NCBI RefSeq assembly: GCF_905475345.1
Contig: NC_066587.1
Location: 7,339,070-7,403,069, forward strand
Origin: Vespula vulgaris
Taxonomy: Eukaryota > Arthropoda > Insecta > Hymenoptera > Vespidae
Length of the DNA: 64,000 nt
Direction: 5' to 3'
Shown here: positions 22,939 to 34,881 of the stretch, in pieces
Numbering within the stretch: position 1 is the stretch's first letter
Layout of the letters: the number at the start of each line of letters is the position of its first letter
Program-made: the position numbers and the translations under genes
Notes under the pieces: model-generated
Seen by the model: only the letters and a program-made list of their open reading frames with translations
Database searches by the model: none
Told to the model about the DNA's origin: nothing

Positions 22939-25860
22939 TCAAACGAGCTCGTTTAACCCTTAATCACAGACGCCGCTTCTGTCTGCATACTTGTGCTCGC
23001 ATATCTCTCCAAGTAGGCCACTTAAAATGCGCATATATAATAAAGGACCCTTCTACACAGTGATCGTGATAGTGTTCGTGGTGTTAGTGCTTGGGTGATG
23101 GTGGTTGAGAGTTAACTCTAAACGGCCACGGGTAATACCGATCTCTCTGTGCGTAATTATCGAGAGTGTTCTCACGGAAAGAGACTAATATTTTCGATCG
23201 CGTTTAATGGAATTACGGCGAAGATTCTAATCGAAAATAATTCTTCTTTTACCTTCAAGTTTACGAATGGTAGAGGAATCATTTTCTAACGTTTATATAT
23301 ATTTCGAAGAAACAAATGATAGAAGAAAGGATTGTTGCGTTGAAACGATTCGAAACGAGTTGTTTTAAAAACTATCCTCGATCGTTCATAAAACGATATT
23401 TGTCGTAAAAAAAAAAAAATAAGATAACGCACGAAGAGAATTTTGACGGGGTGATTGTACGCGATGGTGAAAGAAAAAAGAAAAAGAAGAAAAAAGAGGA
23501 AAACGAAAGAAAGAAATTCTTTTTCTTTTTTCTGTTTCTTTTTTTTTTTTTTTTGAAGAGAGTTTACGAAGCACTCTCATGAAAAGGGCTGTAGCGGTAA
23601 CAGCGAGCACGATTTTATCACTTAGAAAGTGGCGAACGCGTGAAAGTTTCGGATTCTCCCAAAAATTTCCATTTTTAGTATCGGGTCAGATATGTGTGAA
23701 CCTTTCGTCCTCCTCGTTCTTTTTCTCCCCTTCTTTTTCCCCTTTCTTTCTTTCTTTCTTTCTTCTTCTTCTTCTTCGTGACGCCACAGGCAATGCGAGC
23801 TTTCGCAGAAGAGATATCGAAAGATTTGAAGGAGTCTCGGTGGATTGTTTGAAAAAGGATTTTCCGTAGAGACAGATCATATCAATGAAAAGAGAAGGGA
23901 GAAGGGAAAAAAACGAGGGAGAGAGAAACAATAGAGGATGAAAAGAAAGAGAGAAAAAAAAGGATGAAGAAAAAGAGAAGAAGAAGAAAAAGTAAAATGG
24001 TCTGCGAGTATGGACGAGAAATATTTACGAAAGCCATCGGGATCTCGTCCAACTCGACTTCTCCTTTTTCGAGGAACGCCTTCGATTTATTATAAGGAGA
24101 GCCTGGAGGAACGAAGAATGAGGAGGGAAGAAGAGAGTGCCGGGAAAAGAGATTAACGATCGTCTTGGATCATAAATTTCGTGTCGTGCTAGCTACGAAA
24201 CGAAAGCTTGCGTTCCCGTCCTAACGAATGATAATTTGTGCGAGAAAGTTAAGTGCGATTTACCTAAAGAAAAAAGACGGAAGGACTTGAGGTGACGTAC
24301 TAACGACAAAAAGACGATATCTTGCAAAATTTTTCTTTTTTCTTTTTTCTTTTTCCTTTTTTTTTTCTTTTGTTTTCTTAATTTCGTTTCAATTACAAAT
24401 CGTCAGCCATCGTTCCTATTCGTGATTGTATATTCGAAGCAATATATTCACGTGTATTGTATAGAAGATAAACACATACATTGTATAGAATAATTTTAAG
24501 GATGACCGTACTTCTTTCTATTATCTCTCTTTACACAATACATAAATACGTACACACACGATATAGAAATATATCGAAGATCAGGCAATACATTTACATT
24601 ATACTTTCCGTTATAATCCTTTTTCTTTCTTTTGTAAATATTGAAACTAATACATCGAGATCATCGCAATATACTTTATCTTATATTTACTAAGCGTAAC
24701 GAAAGAGAATCAATCGGACAGTATCATTTCAGCTTTGATAAAAATCTCGATATTTTTCAAACGTAACTAAAGATAAAATACTCAGTCTAAGAAATAGCAA
24801 GACTTTCTTTAAAATCATTTATCATTCCCGGTCATCTTATCTCGAAACAGTCTTGGATCCTTGGAAATTTCAGTGAGCGTAGTTATTTTCAATAATCGCG
24901 ACTTTACAACGATGTCGAGGATTTGAATATTTTATAAATGGATTTGCAAGGCAAATCTATTTATGAAAGACGAAGACGCTTGAAAAGGTGCAAACGAGGT
25001 GAGAAAAGCGTAGGTACCCTCCTAATTTTGCGATTCTCTTCACGAAGTACTCAGGAGAGAAAGAGATCTATAAGCAACAGTGTCAGGAAAGTTGATAGTG
25101 GTAGAAAGGACTCTCTAAAGATGGCTTCGGTAGGACGAAGGAAACTAGAGAAATTCTCTTCCCTAGTCAAATAAACTCTCGTCTTGTCCCGGTAGCCTCA
25201 TAAAGTAGAGTCGGCCTGCACGTGTCCGCCTTCTACATAAAAGCATGCGCGTATAAGCGTATACTAGCTCATCCACTCGTTTGCGTTGCTAGTCGGACCG
25301 GCAAAATTCACTTCCAAAGACATTTCAACCTCCAGGTGCACGTGAGACATACCCGGATGAGTATATATACGTATATATATGTATATATAGTATGTATATA
25401 TAGTATGTATATATATATATCTATGTATTTACGTATACCCATATATAACACACATACACATATATCATATATATATATGCACTAGACGTAGCTGTTCTTG
25501 TGACTTCGCGTTTGCTAGAATTCTGTCTGTATGTCTGTCTGTCTGTGTCGGTGTCTCTCTATTTCATTCAGTTCTACATTATGAAATAAATAATCAAAAA
25601 TCTACCTCATTTATAAACTACTTCGCATTCTATTAGATTTTAAAAACCTTCCAAATTATTCCATATAATTCGTTATCAGATTTCTACTTTACGAAATGAA
25701 ATTGATTAAAATGAAGTACTAATGGATCTAATATATTTCATATCTGAGGAGTTAATTTTGAGATATTACATATTTAATTAAACTTCGTATGTTAGATGTA
25801 GCAATTGATGTGAGGATTTTCTACGAGTTAACTCCTGAATAAAATACGCATTTACGTCCA

Positions 25861-25913
<53 letters not shown>

Positions 25914-26016
25914 TCGACTTCTCTTCCGACGTTACATATTCACCTTCCAAATATTACCAGGATAGGAGTTACGGATAACTCGTAACTCCTGCCTCGGAGC
26001 AACTGCCTTCCGACAA
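22939..26016. other. Non-coding block with unique CpG-bearing islands
   Basis: A TATATAATAAAG box at 23034 lies about 25 bases before a weak initiator (CACAGTG), too close for a confident core promoter. T-rich and GAAA runs fill 23400-23560 and 23700-24000. A 78-codon basic frame (24938-25174) is unrecognised. CATA/TA runs lie at 25360-25480 and (CT)n at 25866-25915. No supported gene. Confidence 0.4.
25219..25344. promoter_or_regulatory. Pair of CACGTG E-boxes 120 bp apart
   Basis: Identical GCACGTG sites start (CACGTG) at 25219 and 25339 in unique CpG-rich sequence. CACGTG is the known core for Myc/Max, USF and clock-type bHLH factors. Whether these are bound is inference. Confidence 0.25.
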
Positions 26017-26039
26017 CCCTCCCCCTCCCTCCCCCTCCC
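26017..26039 (-). other. Very strong G-quadruplex / i-motif
   Basis: On the plus strand, C-runs of 3, 5, 3, 5 and 3 are separated by single T. The minus strand therefore carries five G-tracts with one-base A loops, about the most stable quadruplex pattern there is. Confidence 0.8.
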
Positions 26040-26508
26040 ACTCTGCTTCTACAACCCTTCCGTCCGCGACCTTTCCAACGTTTGATATATTACGTTGACG
26101 TGGTGGCGTTGGTTCGCCCATACACCAACCAAAATGAATTGAGATAAAGCAGAAAGAAATTTAGTGGCGTTGGGACGCCGTTCCCCGAGCTATACCACCA
26201 CCGTTACCTCTAGCAACCCTCTTAAAACAAACTTTCTTCGAGGAATATGGGCAAAAGAGAAAAAGAAAAAGAAAAAAAATGAGAGAATCGCGCTCCCGAT
26301 TAATTTTTAAACGTGGCTCGAAGTAATAGTCGAAAAATGAACGCGGGAAAAATCTCGAGAATATCGTCGACTTGTCCGGTAAAACGGAAAAGAGGAGGGG
26401 GTGGAGAAGGAGGAGGGGGTGGTAAAGGCGTCGCGTGAGCGCGATTAAAAATCGTCGACATTAATTTCGCGTCGGACGTGGAGAGACCCCAGGTTGAGCA
26501 ACAATATA
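26040..26508. other. Unique CpG-rich block with paired small hairpins
   Basis: GTGGCGTTGG occurs at 26103 and again at 26164. Each copy is followed by sequence that closes a short stem (GGCG..CGCC and GGCGT..ACGCC). A G-rich stretch with two GGGGGTGG runs lies at about 26394-26424. No gene recognised. Confidence 0.4.
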
Positions 26509-26763
26509 CAGGGTGTTTCATTAACCTTGATCGTTTAGCACTTTCATTATCCGTGCTACAATGTGATCCGTAATGTGGAAGATGAAAATGGTTTCTTTCG
26601 AAGAACGAATGTACTTTTTCTCTGGTTTCTTCTTGTTTTTCGTTCTTTTTTTTTTTTGTTCAAGGATAGCATATCCTTCTCGAATATTTCATTGTACGAT
26701 GGTGAGAGACAGAAAAAGAGAAAAAGAGAGAGGGAGAATGATCAAGTCGAGTGGAACACCCAG
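26509..26763. mobile_element. MITE-like element, CAGGGTG family, copy 1 (255 bp)
   Basis: The left end CAGGGTGTTTCA and right end TGGAACACCCAG are imperfect inverted repeats; with flanking TA included, 12 of 14 positions match. TA lies directly outside both ends (26507-26508 and 26764-26765), the target-site duplication expected of Tc1/mariner-type transposition. The interior has no transposase and holds a T-rich tract on the plus strand. The start of a 225-codon plus-strand frame lies inside it, which is another reason to discount that frame. Family membership is inferred from the ends, the size and two similar copies (40753-40994, 51264-51503). Confidence 0.65.
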
Positions 26764-26765
26764 TA

Positions 26766-27124
26766 CACGTATACATATCTATCCATCTCTCTCTCTCTCT
26801 TTCTTTCAACAGCATTCGTATTTCATCTTCAGACGCGTGCTAATGTTTCGTGGAAAAGACGCAAGCGTGCTCCCCTCATCCCTTCCTTCTATCATCCCTT
26901 TCTTTCTTCCTCCTTCCCTCAGCTTCCTTTTTCACTGGCAGATAGCCGTGCGGGCGTTGAATGCAGGCGCGAACGAACGATATGAGCGAACGACTCCCTT
27001 AAGGCGCTTTTTATCGTGCTCGCGAGCGCGTTCCGAATGGCTTGGCAGTTCGAATCTTGCACCGTTCTTGGTACACGCCTTGAGGCGTGCTTTAGCTTGT
27101 GTATATGTAATATATATCTGTAAA

Positions 27125-27158
<34 letters not shown>

Positions 27159-27761
27159 CACATATATATGTGTGTATTTCTCTCTCTCTTTCTCTCTGTG
27201 TGTGTGTGTGTGTGTACGCGCATATTTATATGTGTAGGAGAGAAACCTGAACGGAAGAAAAGGGATGACGATAGTAGTAAGATAAGAATTTACGTGAGTG
27301 AGCAAGTAAGAGAAAGAGAGAGAGAGAGAGAGAGGAGGGGAGGGGAGGGGAGGGGGAAAGGAGATAAGTAGATAGAGAAGTGTAAAATAGAGAACGTGTC
27401 ACGTTTCGAGTATCGCATTGACATTCGTGCAAGTTTCTTTGTAAGAAAGAACGAGTCCTGTTTTTAATGCGGATACATTAAACGAGGGGAGAAAAATGAC
27501 AAATATAGTGAGAATGTGTACGGTGAGAAAGAAAGAAAGAAAGAAAGAAAGAGAGAAAGAAAGAGAGAGTAAGAGAAGCTTATAGGAGAAGAACGATATC
27601 GTGAGATTGCCTGTAGAAGAAAAGCTTGCGATGAGAACGGTAGGGAAAGAGACAAATGTAATTGCTGGATATCGGTTGTATCTGAAAAAAGCTCTCTTTT
27701 CTTTCTTTACTTCTTCTAATCCCTCCTTTCTTTCTTTCGTTCTTTCTTTCTTTCTTTCTTT

Positions 27762-27796
<35 letters not shown>

Positions 27797-28162
27797 TCTT
27801 TCTTTCATTTCTTTCTAGAAAAAGAATTCTCTTTGCTAACATTCACTTCAAACATAAAGACATTTTTAGCTCTGTGTTTTCGATGGAGATGGATATTTAT
27901 GTTCGATTTACCCTTTATACAATAGATGTATCTCTGTATTTAAAAGAAGAATAAAGGGATGGTGTTTTATCTCTTATATAGTTGGTCCTTCGATATATAA
28001 AAGGTAGAACGCGATAAGAGATAAAACAAAGATGAAGTTTCAATCGTTAGCTATTATATACGATCTCTTCGTTCTTATTTTTTGAGATCTTTATTCGTAA
28101 AGAGAAAAATATGGAAAAAGAAAAAAGAAAGAAGGAAAGAAAGAAAGATGGAAAGATAAAGG

Positions 28163-28226
<64 letters not shown>

Positions 28227-28930
28227 AAGAGAGAAACAGAGAGAGAGACAGAGAAAAAGAAGTAAGAAAAACTCGTTCATACGACAAGTTTCAATTAAAC
28301 GAGTTAGCCCCTAAACTGTTGGACCTCATACTCCTTTACCAACAAGTACTATATCGTAGGAGCAGTCTAATTCAATTATTTTGGACGAGCGGAGGAACAG
28401 CATCGTTGTCCGAAAATCACTCGCAGAGATGGAATTCCCTCGATCTCTTTCACCCCTTCTACTCGTCGGATCACGAGACGACGGGAAGATGCCATTCATG
28501 GTGGGAGGTGATGGGTATGGGGGATAGAGATGGGGGGGATAGATGGGTCGGTTGGTATGGATATAGCATGTAGAACGAGAAGAGCTTCTACCGGATAGTT
28601 GGACGTCGTCTGATTAGTTCGAAACTGCGCTTTTAACGTTTCCCAACCAAGCCAACCCCTCCTCGTCCTACCCTCTTTCTCAAGCTCTCTCTCTCCCTCT
28701 CTCTATCTTAGAACTGCAATTCACAGCGAGACAAATTATTCGAATTAAATTCAGCCCGTGGCGATAACGTATATATAGATAAATTGTCTTTGGTGGGGGT
28801 AGGTGGTTATCGTGAGAACTCTTGCACGCCTTATTTCCGCCGTCTATACTTCGCTATACACCCTCCTCTTTCCGTTTCCCCCATTCTACCATCAACCCTT
28901 CTTCCCTCCATCCCCTTCCACTCTCCTTTC
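26766..28930. other. Repeat-rich non-coding block
   Basis: (TG)n and TA runs lie at about 27124-27235, (GA)n at 27310-27335, GAAA at 27525-27560, CTTT then (CTTG) at 27735-27792, and (GA)n then (GACA)n at 28166-28230. At 28500-28560 there is a G-rich stretch with four G-tracts and loops up to eight bases. Unique, CpG-rich sequence at 26940-27080 includes GTTCGAATC, which resembles a tRNA T-loop but lacks a T stem. Confidence 0.5.
27337..27356 (+). other. Very strong G-quadruplex motif
   Basis: Four G-tracts of 4, 4, 4 and 5 bases separated by single A, directly after a (GA)n run. Confidence 0.8.
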
Positions 28931-28939
28931 TTACTTCAG

Positions 28940-29256
28940 GAATGTCGCAGGAAAGTTTTGCGACCTCCAGACCGAAACTACTGCGACCCGAACGACCCTT
29001 CCTCTCTCTCTTCAACCCTCTCTTCTCACGAGTTTCCATCGGCCTCTACTCACCATTCGCACCTTCTTACCACCCTCTTGCATACCCCCACGAGAATCGG
29101 TGTTCCTCGCGATAAGCGATTCAGTGGCAACGATGCTACCGTCTTCTTGGTTTCTCCGCTTTCTACGATAATGATAGGAGTCTTGCGTCTCTCTTCTTTC
29201 GTAGTCTCCAGAGTGTTTCCTGTTTTAGAATTCACACTTCCTTTTCTAACGAGCTC

Positions 29257-29260
<4 letters not shown>
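28940..29260 (+). CDS. Weak candidate exon after a good splice acceptor (unrecognised)
   Basis: A pyrimidine tract ending TTACTTCAG at 28939 is followed by sequence open in all three plus frames for at least 170 bases. One frame reads in part CRRKVLRPPDRNYCDPNDP (of mixed composition); another starts with an ATG at 28942. Openness in three frames at once shows that low purine content explains much of the absence of stops. I see no consensus donor before the (CT)n run at 29257. Possibly a terminal or non-coding exon, more likely chance. Confidence 0.1.
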
Positions 29261-29297
<37 letters not shown>

Positions 29298-29299
29298 GT

Positions 29300-31890
29300 A
29301 CATTTGAAAACTCTTGATAAGATTCTAGATGAGATTAACTCGAAAAGAAAATTACAATTCGTTTTTAAGTTAAATTCGTTTGGATATAGAGACACAGTCG
29401 TCGATTCTTTAAATGGAATTTGTAGTTTTCTTCAGTACTATCAGAAACTTAGTCTAAAAGGAATAGGAAACCGCGTCGGTGCATGGTTAACAAAAGGCTA
29501 ATTGAAAAGCTTCTGAAGAGGTTAGACAATTCCGATCAAAATTCGATCGTCTCTCAAAGAACAAAAGTCTCCCTCTCTCTCTCTCGTTCGCTCTCTCTCT
29601 CTCTCTCTCGATCCCTTCTCGTAATTACGATCTATCCGCTCGAATTCTCCTGAATAGTCCTTTATACGCGTAAGTGACATGTTCTTTCTTTCCCTTTGCT
29701 CGGAATTTCATTTCATTCGACTGTTCTTCGTAAAGAGTCTTCTAATTGCCTTCGTGCATCGTGCACCAGTGACGTCGAAGGCGTTATTTCGAAATCGTCA
29801 GCTTTTTTCCAAAGTTGAAAATCGAATCAAGTAAATGTTAGCGATTCACTTTAGATCCTATAAGTAGTATCCTTTACTCGCGTACATATGATCTTTGTCG
29901 GATTTAATTTCATTAGATTTTGAATTGATGAGAAATTATGGAAGAGGAAACCTTGAAAAGAGAGAGAGAGAGAGAGAGAGAGATTAGATTTCACTTAACA
30001 TTGAACGTATTAACGTATCTATTAATATCTATTATAACCAATGATATAATAAATTCAAATTACCTTTAAAATGATCTATTCCGTAAACCGATTAACATTT
30101 TATAAGATCGACTTTTATCTTTGATATTTTACGATATGATTGATTATTCGAATAGATAATAATAAATCCAAGCTATCTTCGAAATTATTTATCTATAAAT
30201 CGATTAGCATTTTATAAGATCCATTTTTATCTTTGATATTTGAACAGATAATAAGAATGTTGTAAGATTGATTATTTGAATAGATCGATTCGTATTAATG
30301 CCATTAAATTCGATACAAGAGAACGATAAAGTGACAAGATTTTCAGTCAGAATCGACGTGATACCATGGAGGGAGTTAACACGATCGATATGTACGATGT
30401 ACCACGTGAGCTATAAAGCTTTTTCGAAGGCACGCTCACTACGTGTTACTCTTGCATCTGAAAGATTTCCGAAGGGAAGCGACATTCGAAAATAAAGCTG
30501 ACGCGAGTCACGGCCGTCCACCGTCCATAAAAATGCTCGTGTCGCGGTAACTGGATTACGAAGAATCTCGTAGGACGAAAGGATTTTCGAAAGTGAGAGA
30601 GATAGAAGACGTCGTAAAATAATATATGCTGACTCGATTTCCCTGCAGGACAAAATAAAATCGAGGAAGGGGTCAACGTTATCAAAGATTTACTATAGCG
30701 ATATCATCAATAATATAAGAAATTTCTTGATAAGTCGAAATATTTCATTATCGTTGTAATTTTATTAATATTATTTTCTTTCATATGAACGTAGAAAATA
30801 ATTTGATTCGAAAATTGTATTCGAGTGTATGTATACGTATATTCGATAGCCTTATAAATTTATATTTTTGATATAGAAACTATACAAATTTGTCTTCTCA
30901 AATGTGTTTGTGCACGATTAGAAAGTTTGAAATTGTTTAAGAACGTAATATTTGTTCTTTGTATGATTTATTATTGGTAACTCTTGTTATCTCTAGTTGT
31001 TTATAATAACTATAGATCCTATGAAACATCTAAGAGAAAGTCATTTTTACACGTAGAAAATGTTTCAAAAATTACCGTACATTCGCAGGATAGAAATAAG
31101 AAGAATTTCACAAACAAGCTTATCGTTTTAATAAAACTTCAATTCAAAATAATTGCATAAAATTTGGTCGTGATTAAGATATCAACTAAACAATAGTAAA
31201 AATTATCCAGATTTAACTGAGAACAAGCTGAGAAAATAATTACAATGCAAACATTATTAAACACGATCATTACAAATATTTTCCAAAAGAAAATCTATTA
31301 AATGGAGAAGGATTCGATAAATCGAGCCGAACAAAATCGAATTGAAAAAAAAAAAAACTACAAACTTTGATTATTTTCGTCGAGAAATTTCGACCGTACC
31401 TTTCTAGGGAATAACAAAAACGTTGCGTTATTAAAATGAAGTGCATAATTCGTTTGTGTAGTGAGTTCGGAGTGGACACATTTTCAGGACAAAGGTGAGA
31501 CTTTGATAGGTAGACATATGAATTATGGAGAGAGAGCAGTAGTTTAAAAGTCAGGAGGAGATGGTGGTGATAGCGATGGTAGTGTTGGTGATAGTGATGA
31601 TGGTGGTGGTGATGGTGGTGGTAGTGGTATTTGAGAAGATGCGGTGGGAAGGAAAGGAAACGGAAAGGTAGACGTTCTCTCGTAAGGAGCAAGTTCGAAA
31701 GTAGTAAGTTCGAAAAGGCTCTATTAAGAGGCAGTTGCATCGCTTTGCTTCAAGTTTGCCGGACGAAGTTTAAGGGTGGCTTTCCGAAGTCACCGCGGTT
31801 GATCGACAGATTAAACCACCTTCGAAAGGAGAAGGAAGAGGATAGAAGAGAATGAAAGCTCACTTCCAGCGATGAAGAGAAAGAGGAAGA

Positions 31891-31942
<52 letters not shown>

Positions 31943-31990
31943 AATATAGGTAGCTAGAGGAGCGACCTGTAATGGGTAATAACTTATAGC
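29300..31990. other. AT-rich non-coding block
   Basis: Small CT and GA runs (29560-29610, 29957-29983), AT-rich unique sequence at 29990-30300 and 30660-31300, and a GGTGAT/GGTGGT triplet tract at 31559-31630 that reads as a histidine run in a 156-codon minus frame. (GA)n lies at 31898-31940. Nothing recognised as a gene. A short open frame from ATG 31995 ends at a GTG|GTGAGT donor at 32037. Confidence 0.45.
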
Positions 31991-32180
31991 CTTGATGCTA
32001 AACCGTCGTATCGATCAAAGACCTTTTAGTACCGTGGTGAGTATAATTCCTTTTTTTTTTGCTTTTCTTTCTTTTCTTTTCTTTTCTTTTCCTTTCTTTC
32101 TTTCTCTTTTTACTCTAATCGCCGATAACATTCCGCCTTTTTCCTCGTTGAAGCTTTTACGTCGTCCACGTAATTTATGA

Positions 32181-32216
32181 GATATTTAGGTAAATATTCG
32201 ATATTTAGGTAAATAT
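32181..32216. repeat. Short tandem duplication, 19-bp period
   Basis: GATATTTAGGTAAATAT occurs at 32181 and 32200. Confidence 0.8.
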
Positions 32217-32714
32217 CGAGTATCGAAGGAAGATGTAGAAGATAAAGGGAAGAAGGAAAAGAATAAATAATAGAAAGGAATCAAACGTACGTAGATGCAT
32301 ACATTTATCGTAGAAAATCTTTGGATGATCGAGCGGTCGAGTAGTACAAATCGTTTCAGAATTCTTTCCACTTGCAGAGTCCTTTCTTACCGATCGTGTT
32401 TTCTGTAAAAATATTGTTGTAAAAGCAGAATTGCAAGCATGAAGCAACAGATTATATATATATATATATATACATAGATATATGTGTATATGTATATCGT
32501 ATCTTTCTAGTTTTATCAGACAAAAGATCCTCGAAGACTCAACGTAAACATTCGACATAAATATAAAAGAGTTTTTATTTAGGATCGCGAATGATTCAGT
32601 AATGTACACTTTGAAGATTGAAGGCTGATCCTTCGGACAAAAGAGTAAATAAGCAACAAAGAGAAGAATAAAAAGTAAAGAACATGCGATAAGAAAGGAG
32701 GAACAAGGTAACAC
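32205..32714 (-). CDS. Long open frame, two hydrophobic ends, unrecognised
   Basis: 169 codons on the minus strand. The N-terminus carries a strongly hydrophobic run at about residues 7-26 (SLLFILLFVAYLLF within it) that could be a signal anchor. The middle has mixed composition apart from a TA-repeat-derived IYIYIY segment at about residues 80-88, and the last 25 residues are again hydrophobic. It is the longest frame not dominated by one simple repeat. The minus strand here is pyrimidine-rich at both ends, which removes stop codons and gives phenylalanine, leucine and isoleucine, so the apparent membrane segments may be a composition effect. No family, no upstream signals. Confidence 0.1.
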   Translation of the reverse strand: MLPCSSFLIACSLLFILLFVAYLLFCPKDQPSIFKVYITESFAILNKNSFIFMSNVYVESSRIFCLIKLERYDIHIHIYLCIYIYIYNLLLHACNSAFTTIFLQKTRSVRKDSASGKNSETICTTRPLDHPKIFYDKCMHLRTFDSFLLFILFLLPFIFYIFLRYSIFT

Positions 32715-32892
32715 AACAGAAAAAAGAAACGAGTTCGTTCGTTGAAGATAACGCTTTCGCGTTTATGGCGAAGAACGTTGGGAAGAACTTTGTTGCGTGC
32801 GTATTTTTAAAGAAAAAGAAACAAGAAGAAGAGAAATAAGAAGAGGAGGAGGAGGAAAAGAAGGAACCAACAAAAGTAAATGACTAAAAAGA

Positions 32893-32931
32893 TCTACACG
32901 TACGTGTAGAGAGGAGCTACACGTACGTAAC
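32893..32931. repeat. 18-bp palindrome with a partial second copy
   Basis: TCTACACGTACGTGTAGA is a perfect palindrome at 32893-32910. CTACACGTACGTAA follows at about 32918, a partial direct repeat of it. Confidence 0.7.
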
Positions 32932-32934
32932 TCG

Positions 32935-33258
32935 GTACAGTTAAGATTATGCAGAAATTCATGTTCTACCGAACTGAAAAAAAAAAAATGCTTCTGCATA
33001 TTCGTCCGTTCAGATTCTTTTCCTTCTTTCTTTTTTCTTTTACTCGATTTAATGAAAACTCTAGTTAATTTCCGGTGGAAAAGTGAGAGGGAGGAACGCT
33101 GAAAAAGAGATCGGAGTAAGTCAGAAAAAATATCAGAAGCTTCACGAGCATCTAAAATTTTACGATCGCCTAAATTCTTTGCTTTCATTCCTGCTTACGT
33201 TTTGTGATTATTAATACAACATCTATTTCGAATTGAAACATTAAATTTGTTCGTTTAT

Positions 33259-33309
<51 letters not shown>

Positions 33310-34012
33310 TTGTTTCTCTCTCACTAAACATTTCAACAAAACAAATACTTACTGATCGATCATGCGTATAAGCTTTGTACAAAATAAACGATCCAAAGTT
33401 AATGAGTGTAATGTTAGTTCAATTGTAAAATACGAGTTTAAAAAGTTTAAAATTGATCGAATAGACGAAAAATATTGATTCCTGAACTGATCGTATCGCG
33501 TTGTTTTATAAATAATATCTGTTAAAAGGAGCTATCCTTTGTTGTTGTTTAGTCAGAAAAAAGAAGATCAAGAAAATCACATTCTTGTGCAACCAAAAGC
33601 TTGGAGCAAAGAGTCATTAAAATTTCATCTCCGCTTCTTTTTCTTTTCTCTTTCTTTCTCTCGTATGTTCACACTGGAAGAGATTCTCAAAGGCCGAACG
33701 ATAAATGAAGAAACATTAATACATTCTTTCACAGGAACATAGAAATAAAAAGAGAAAGAGAGAGAGAGACATAATGAGAAGGAAGATCATAGTTTTCTCG
33801 CGATATGGTGAGAAGGCAATTAATTTTGTGGGTTGAATTGAAACCCATAAATATATATACACACACACACACAAATAATCACACACTCTCGCGTGCGCAC
33901 GAACGTTAGCAAATAATAGATACAGATATAAGTGAGAGAGAGAGAGAGAGAGAAAAGCGAATGATGTTGGACAAAGGAAAAACCATTTTCGTCGAATCGA
34001 GTGTGAAAAGTG
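32935..34012. other. Non-coding block
   Basis: Poly-A and T-rich patches at 32980-33050, (CT)n with TTTC interruptions at 33258-33312, CA and TA runs near 33850-33873. No gene recognised. Confidence 0.5.
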
Positions 34013-34153
34013 AAAACGAAGTGTAGTCGAGACGTCGACAATCGTCACGACACTCGCGACATAGTCGAAGCAAGCCTTTCGACGAGTGAGCTTTGTTCCG
34101 AAAGGGGTTCAGACACTCGGTAGTTCTAACGACATAATCCTCCACATTCTGCC

Positions 34154-34217
34154 ATGAAAAATGGTCGACACATCCGGATGACAATAGGAGAGGACCACGA
34201 GATCGTACGAGAAGAAG
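34154..34217 (+). CDS. Candidate first coding exon, phase 1 donor (unrecognised)
   Basis: An ATG in the context GCCATGA (G at -3) opens 21 codons plus one base and meets the donor AAG|GTAACA at 34218. The peptide begins MKNGRHIRMTIGEDHEIV and ends in acidic residues. The 140 bases upstream (34013-34153) are unique and CpG-rich, like a leader. The donor phase (one base over) fits the acceptor phase of the candidate exon at 34882-34944, giving an alanine codon at the junction. No family recognised. Each signal alone is common; the combination is modest support. Confidence 0.2.
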
Positions 34218-34219
34218 GT

Positions 34220-34515
34220 AACACCAGAGAAAGAGAAAGAGAAACAAAGAAAGAAAGACATTTATATATATTATATACATACGTACATACATATATATAT
34301 ATATGTGTGTATGTAATAGCAAACGAACGATTCAAACAACGTCGCCGGTCTTTTACTCGAATATGAATAAGAAACAGCGGCGCCACATGCTATTCTCATT
34401 TTCATTCCCCGGAAACTTACTACACGACGAACTCAGGGTGGTTGTTATACGAAGTTTATACGCAGCCGGTAACTATCCCTGTAGAAGCTCAAGTTACAAG
34501 CAACCTCTTTAACTA

Positions 34516-34557
<42 letters not shown>

Positions 34558-34691
34558 ATATATATATTTCTCTCTCTCGTTCAACACACACATACACACA
34601 TCACATATACGTGTGCGGGGGCGTAGAAGCAGATACATATACACTTAGGACACTCATGCATGAGAGTATTCTCTCTCTTCTCTCTTCTCTT

Positions 34692-34744
<53 letters not shown>

Positions 34745-34880
34745 TGGGTACACGTCTCTTGAATATCTCTGTCTCGCTCCATCTTCCTCTCAGTTCTCTC
34801 TTCTTCCTCTTTCTACTCCTCATCCTCTTCATCCTCCTCATTCTCCTCCTCCTCCTCCTCTTCTTTTCCTTTCAACCGCA
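34220..34880. other. Repeat-rich stretch, possible intron
   Basis: GAAA, CATA/TA (34262-34310), (CT)n (34520-34549 and 34698-34742) and CTCCTC runs. If the two candidate exons flanking it are real, this is a 664-nt intron whose 3' end is a long CTC/TTC pyrimidine tract ending CCGCAG. Confidence 0.35.
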
Positions 34881-34881
34881 G

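Noticed and set aside
23034..23062. TATATAATAAAG plus CACAGTG as a core promoter
   Set aside because: Spacing is about 25 bases rather than about 30, the initiator is weak, and TATA-like words are everywhere in this AT-rich DNA.
27043..27062. tRNA-like T-loop word GTTCGAATC
   Set aside because: Flanking bases do not form the five-pair T stem and no A-box lies at the right distance.
26573..27250. 225-codon plus-strand open frame, longest in the window
   Set aside because: It begins inside the transposon-like element at 26509-26763 and ends in TG, TA and CT repeat translation; the pyrimidine-rich middle lacks stops for compositional reasons.
31270..31740. 156-codon minus frame with a histidine run
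   Set aside because: The histidine run is translation of a GGT/GAT triplet repeat; the remainder is unrecognised and AT-rich.
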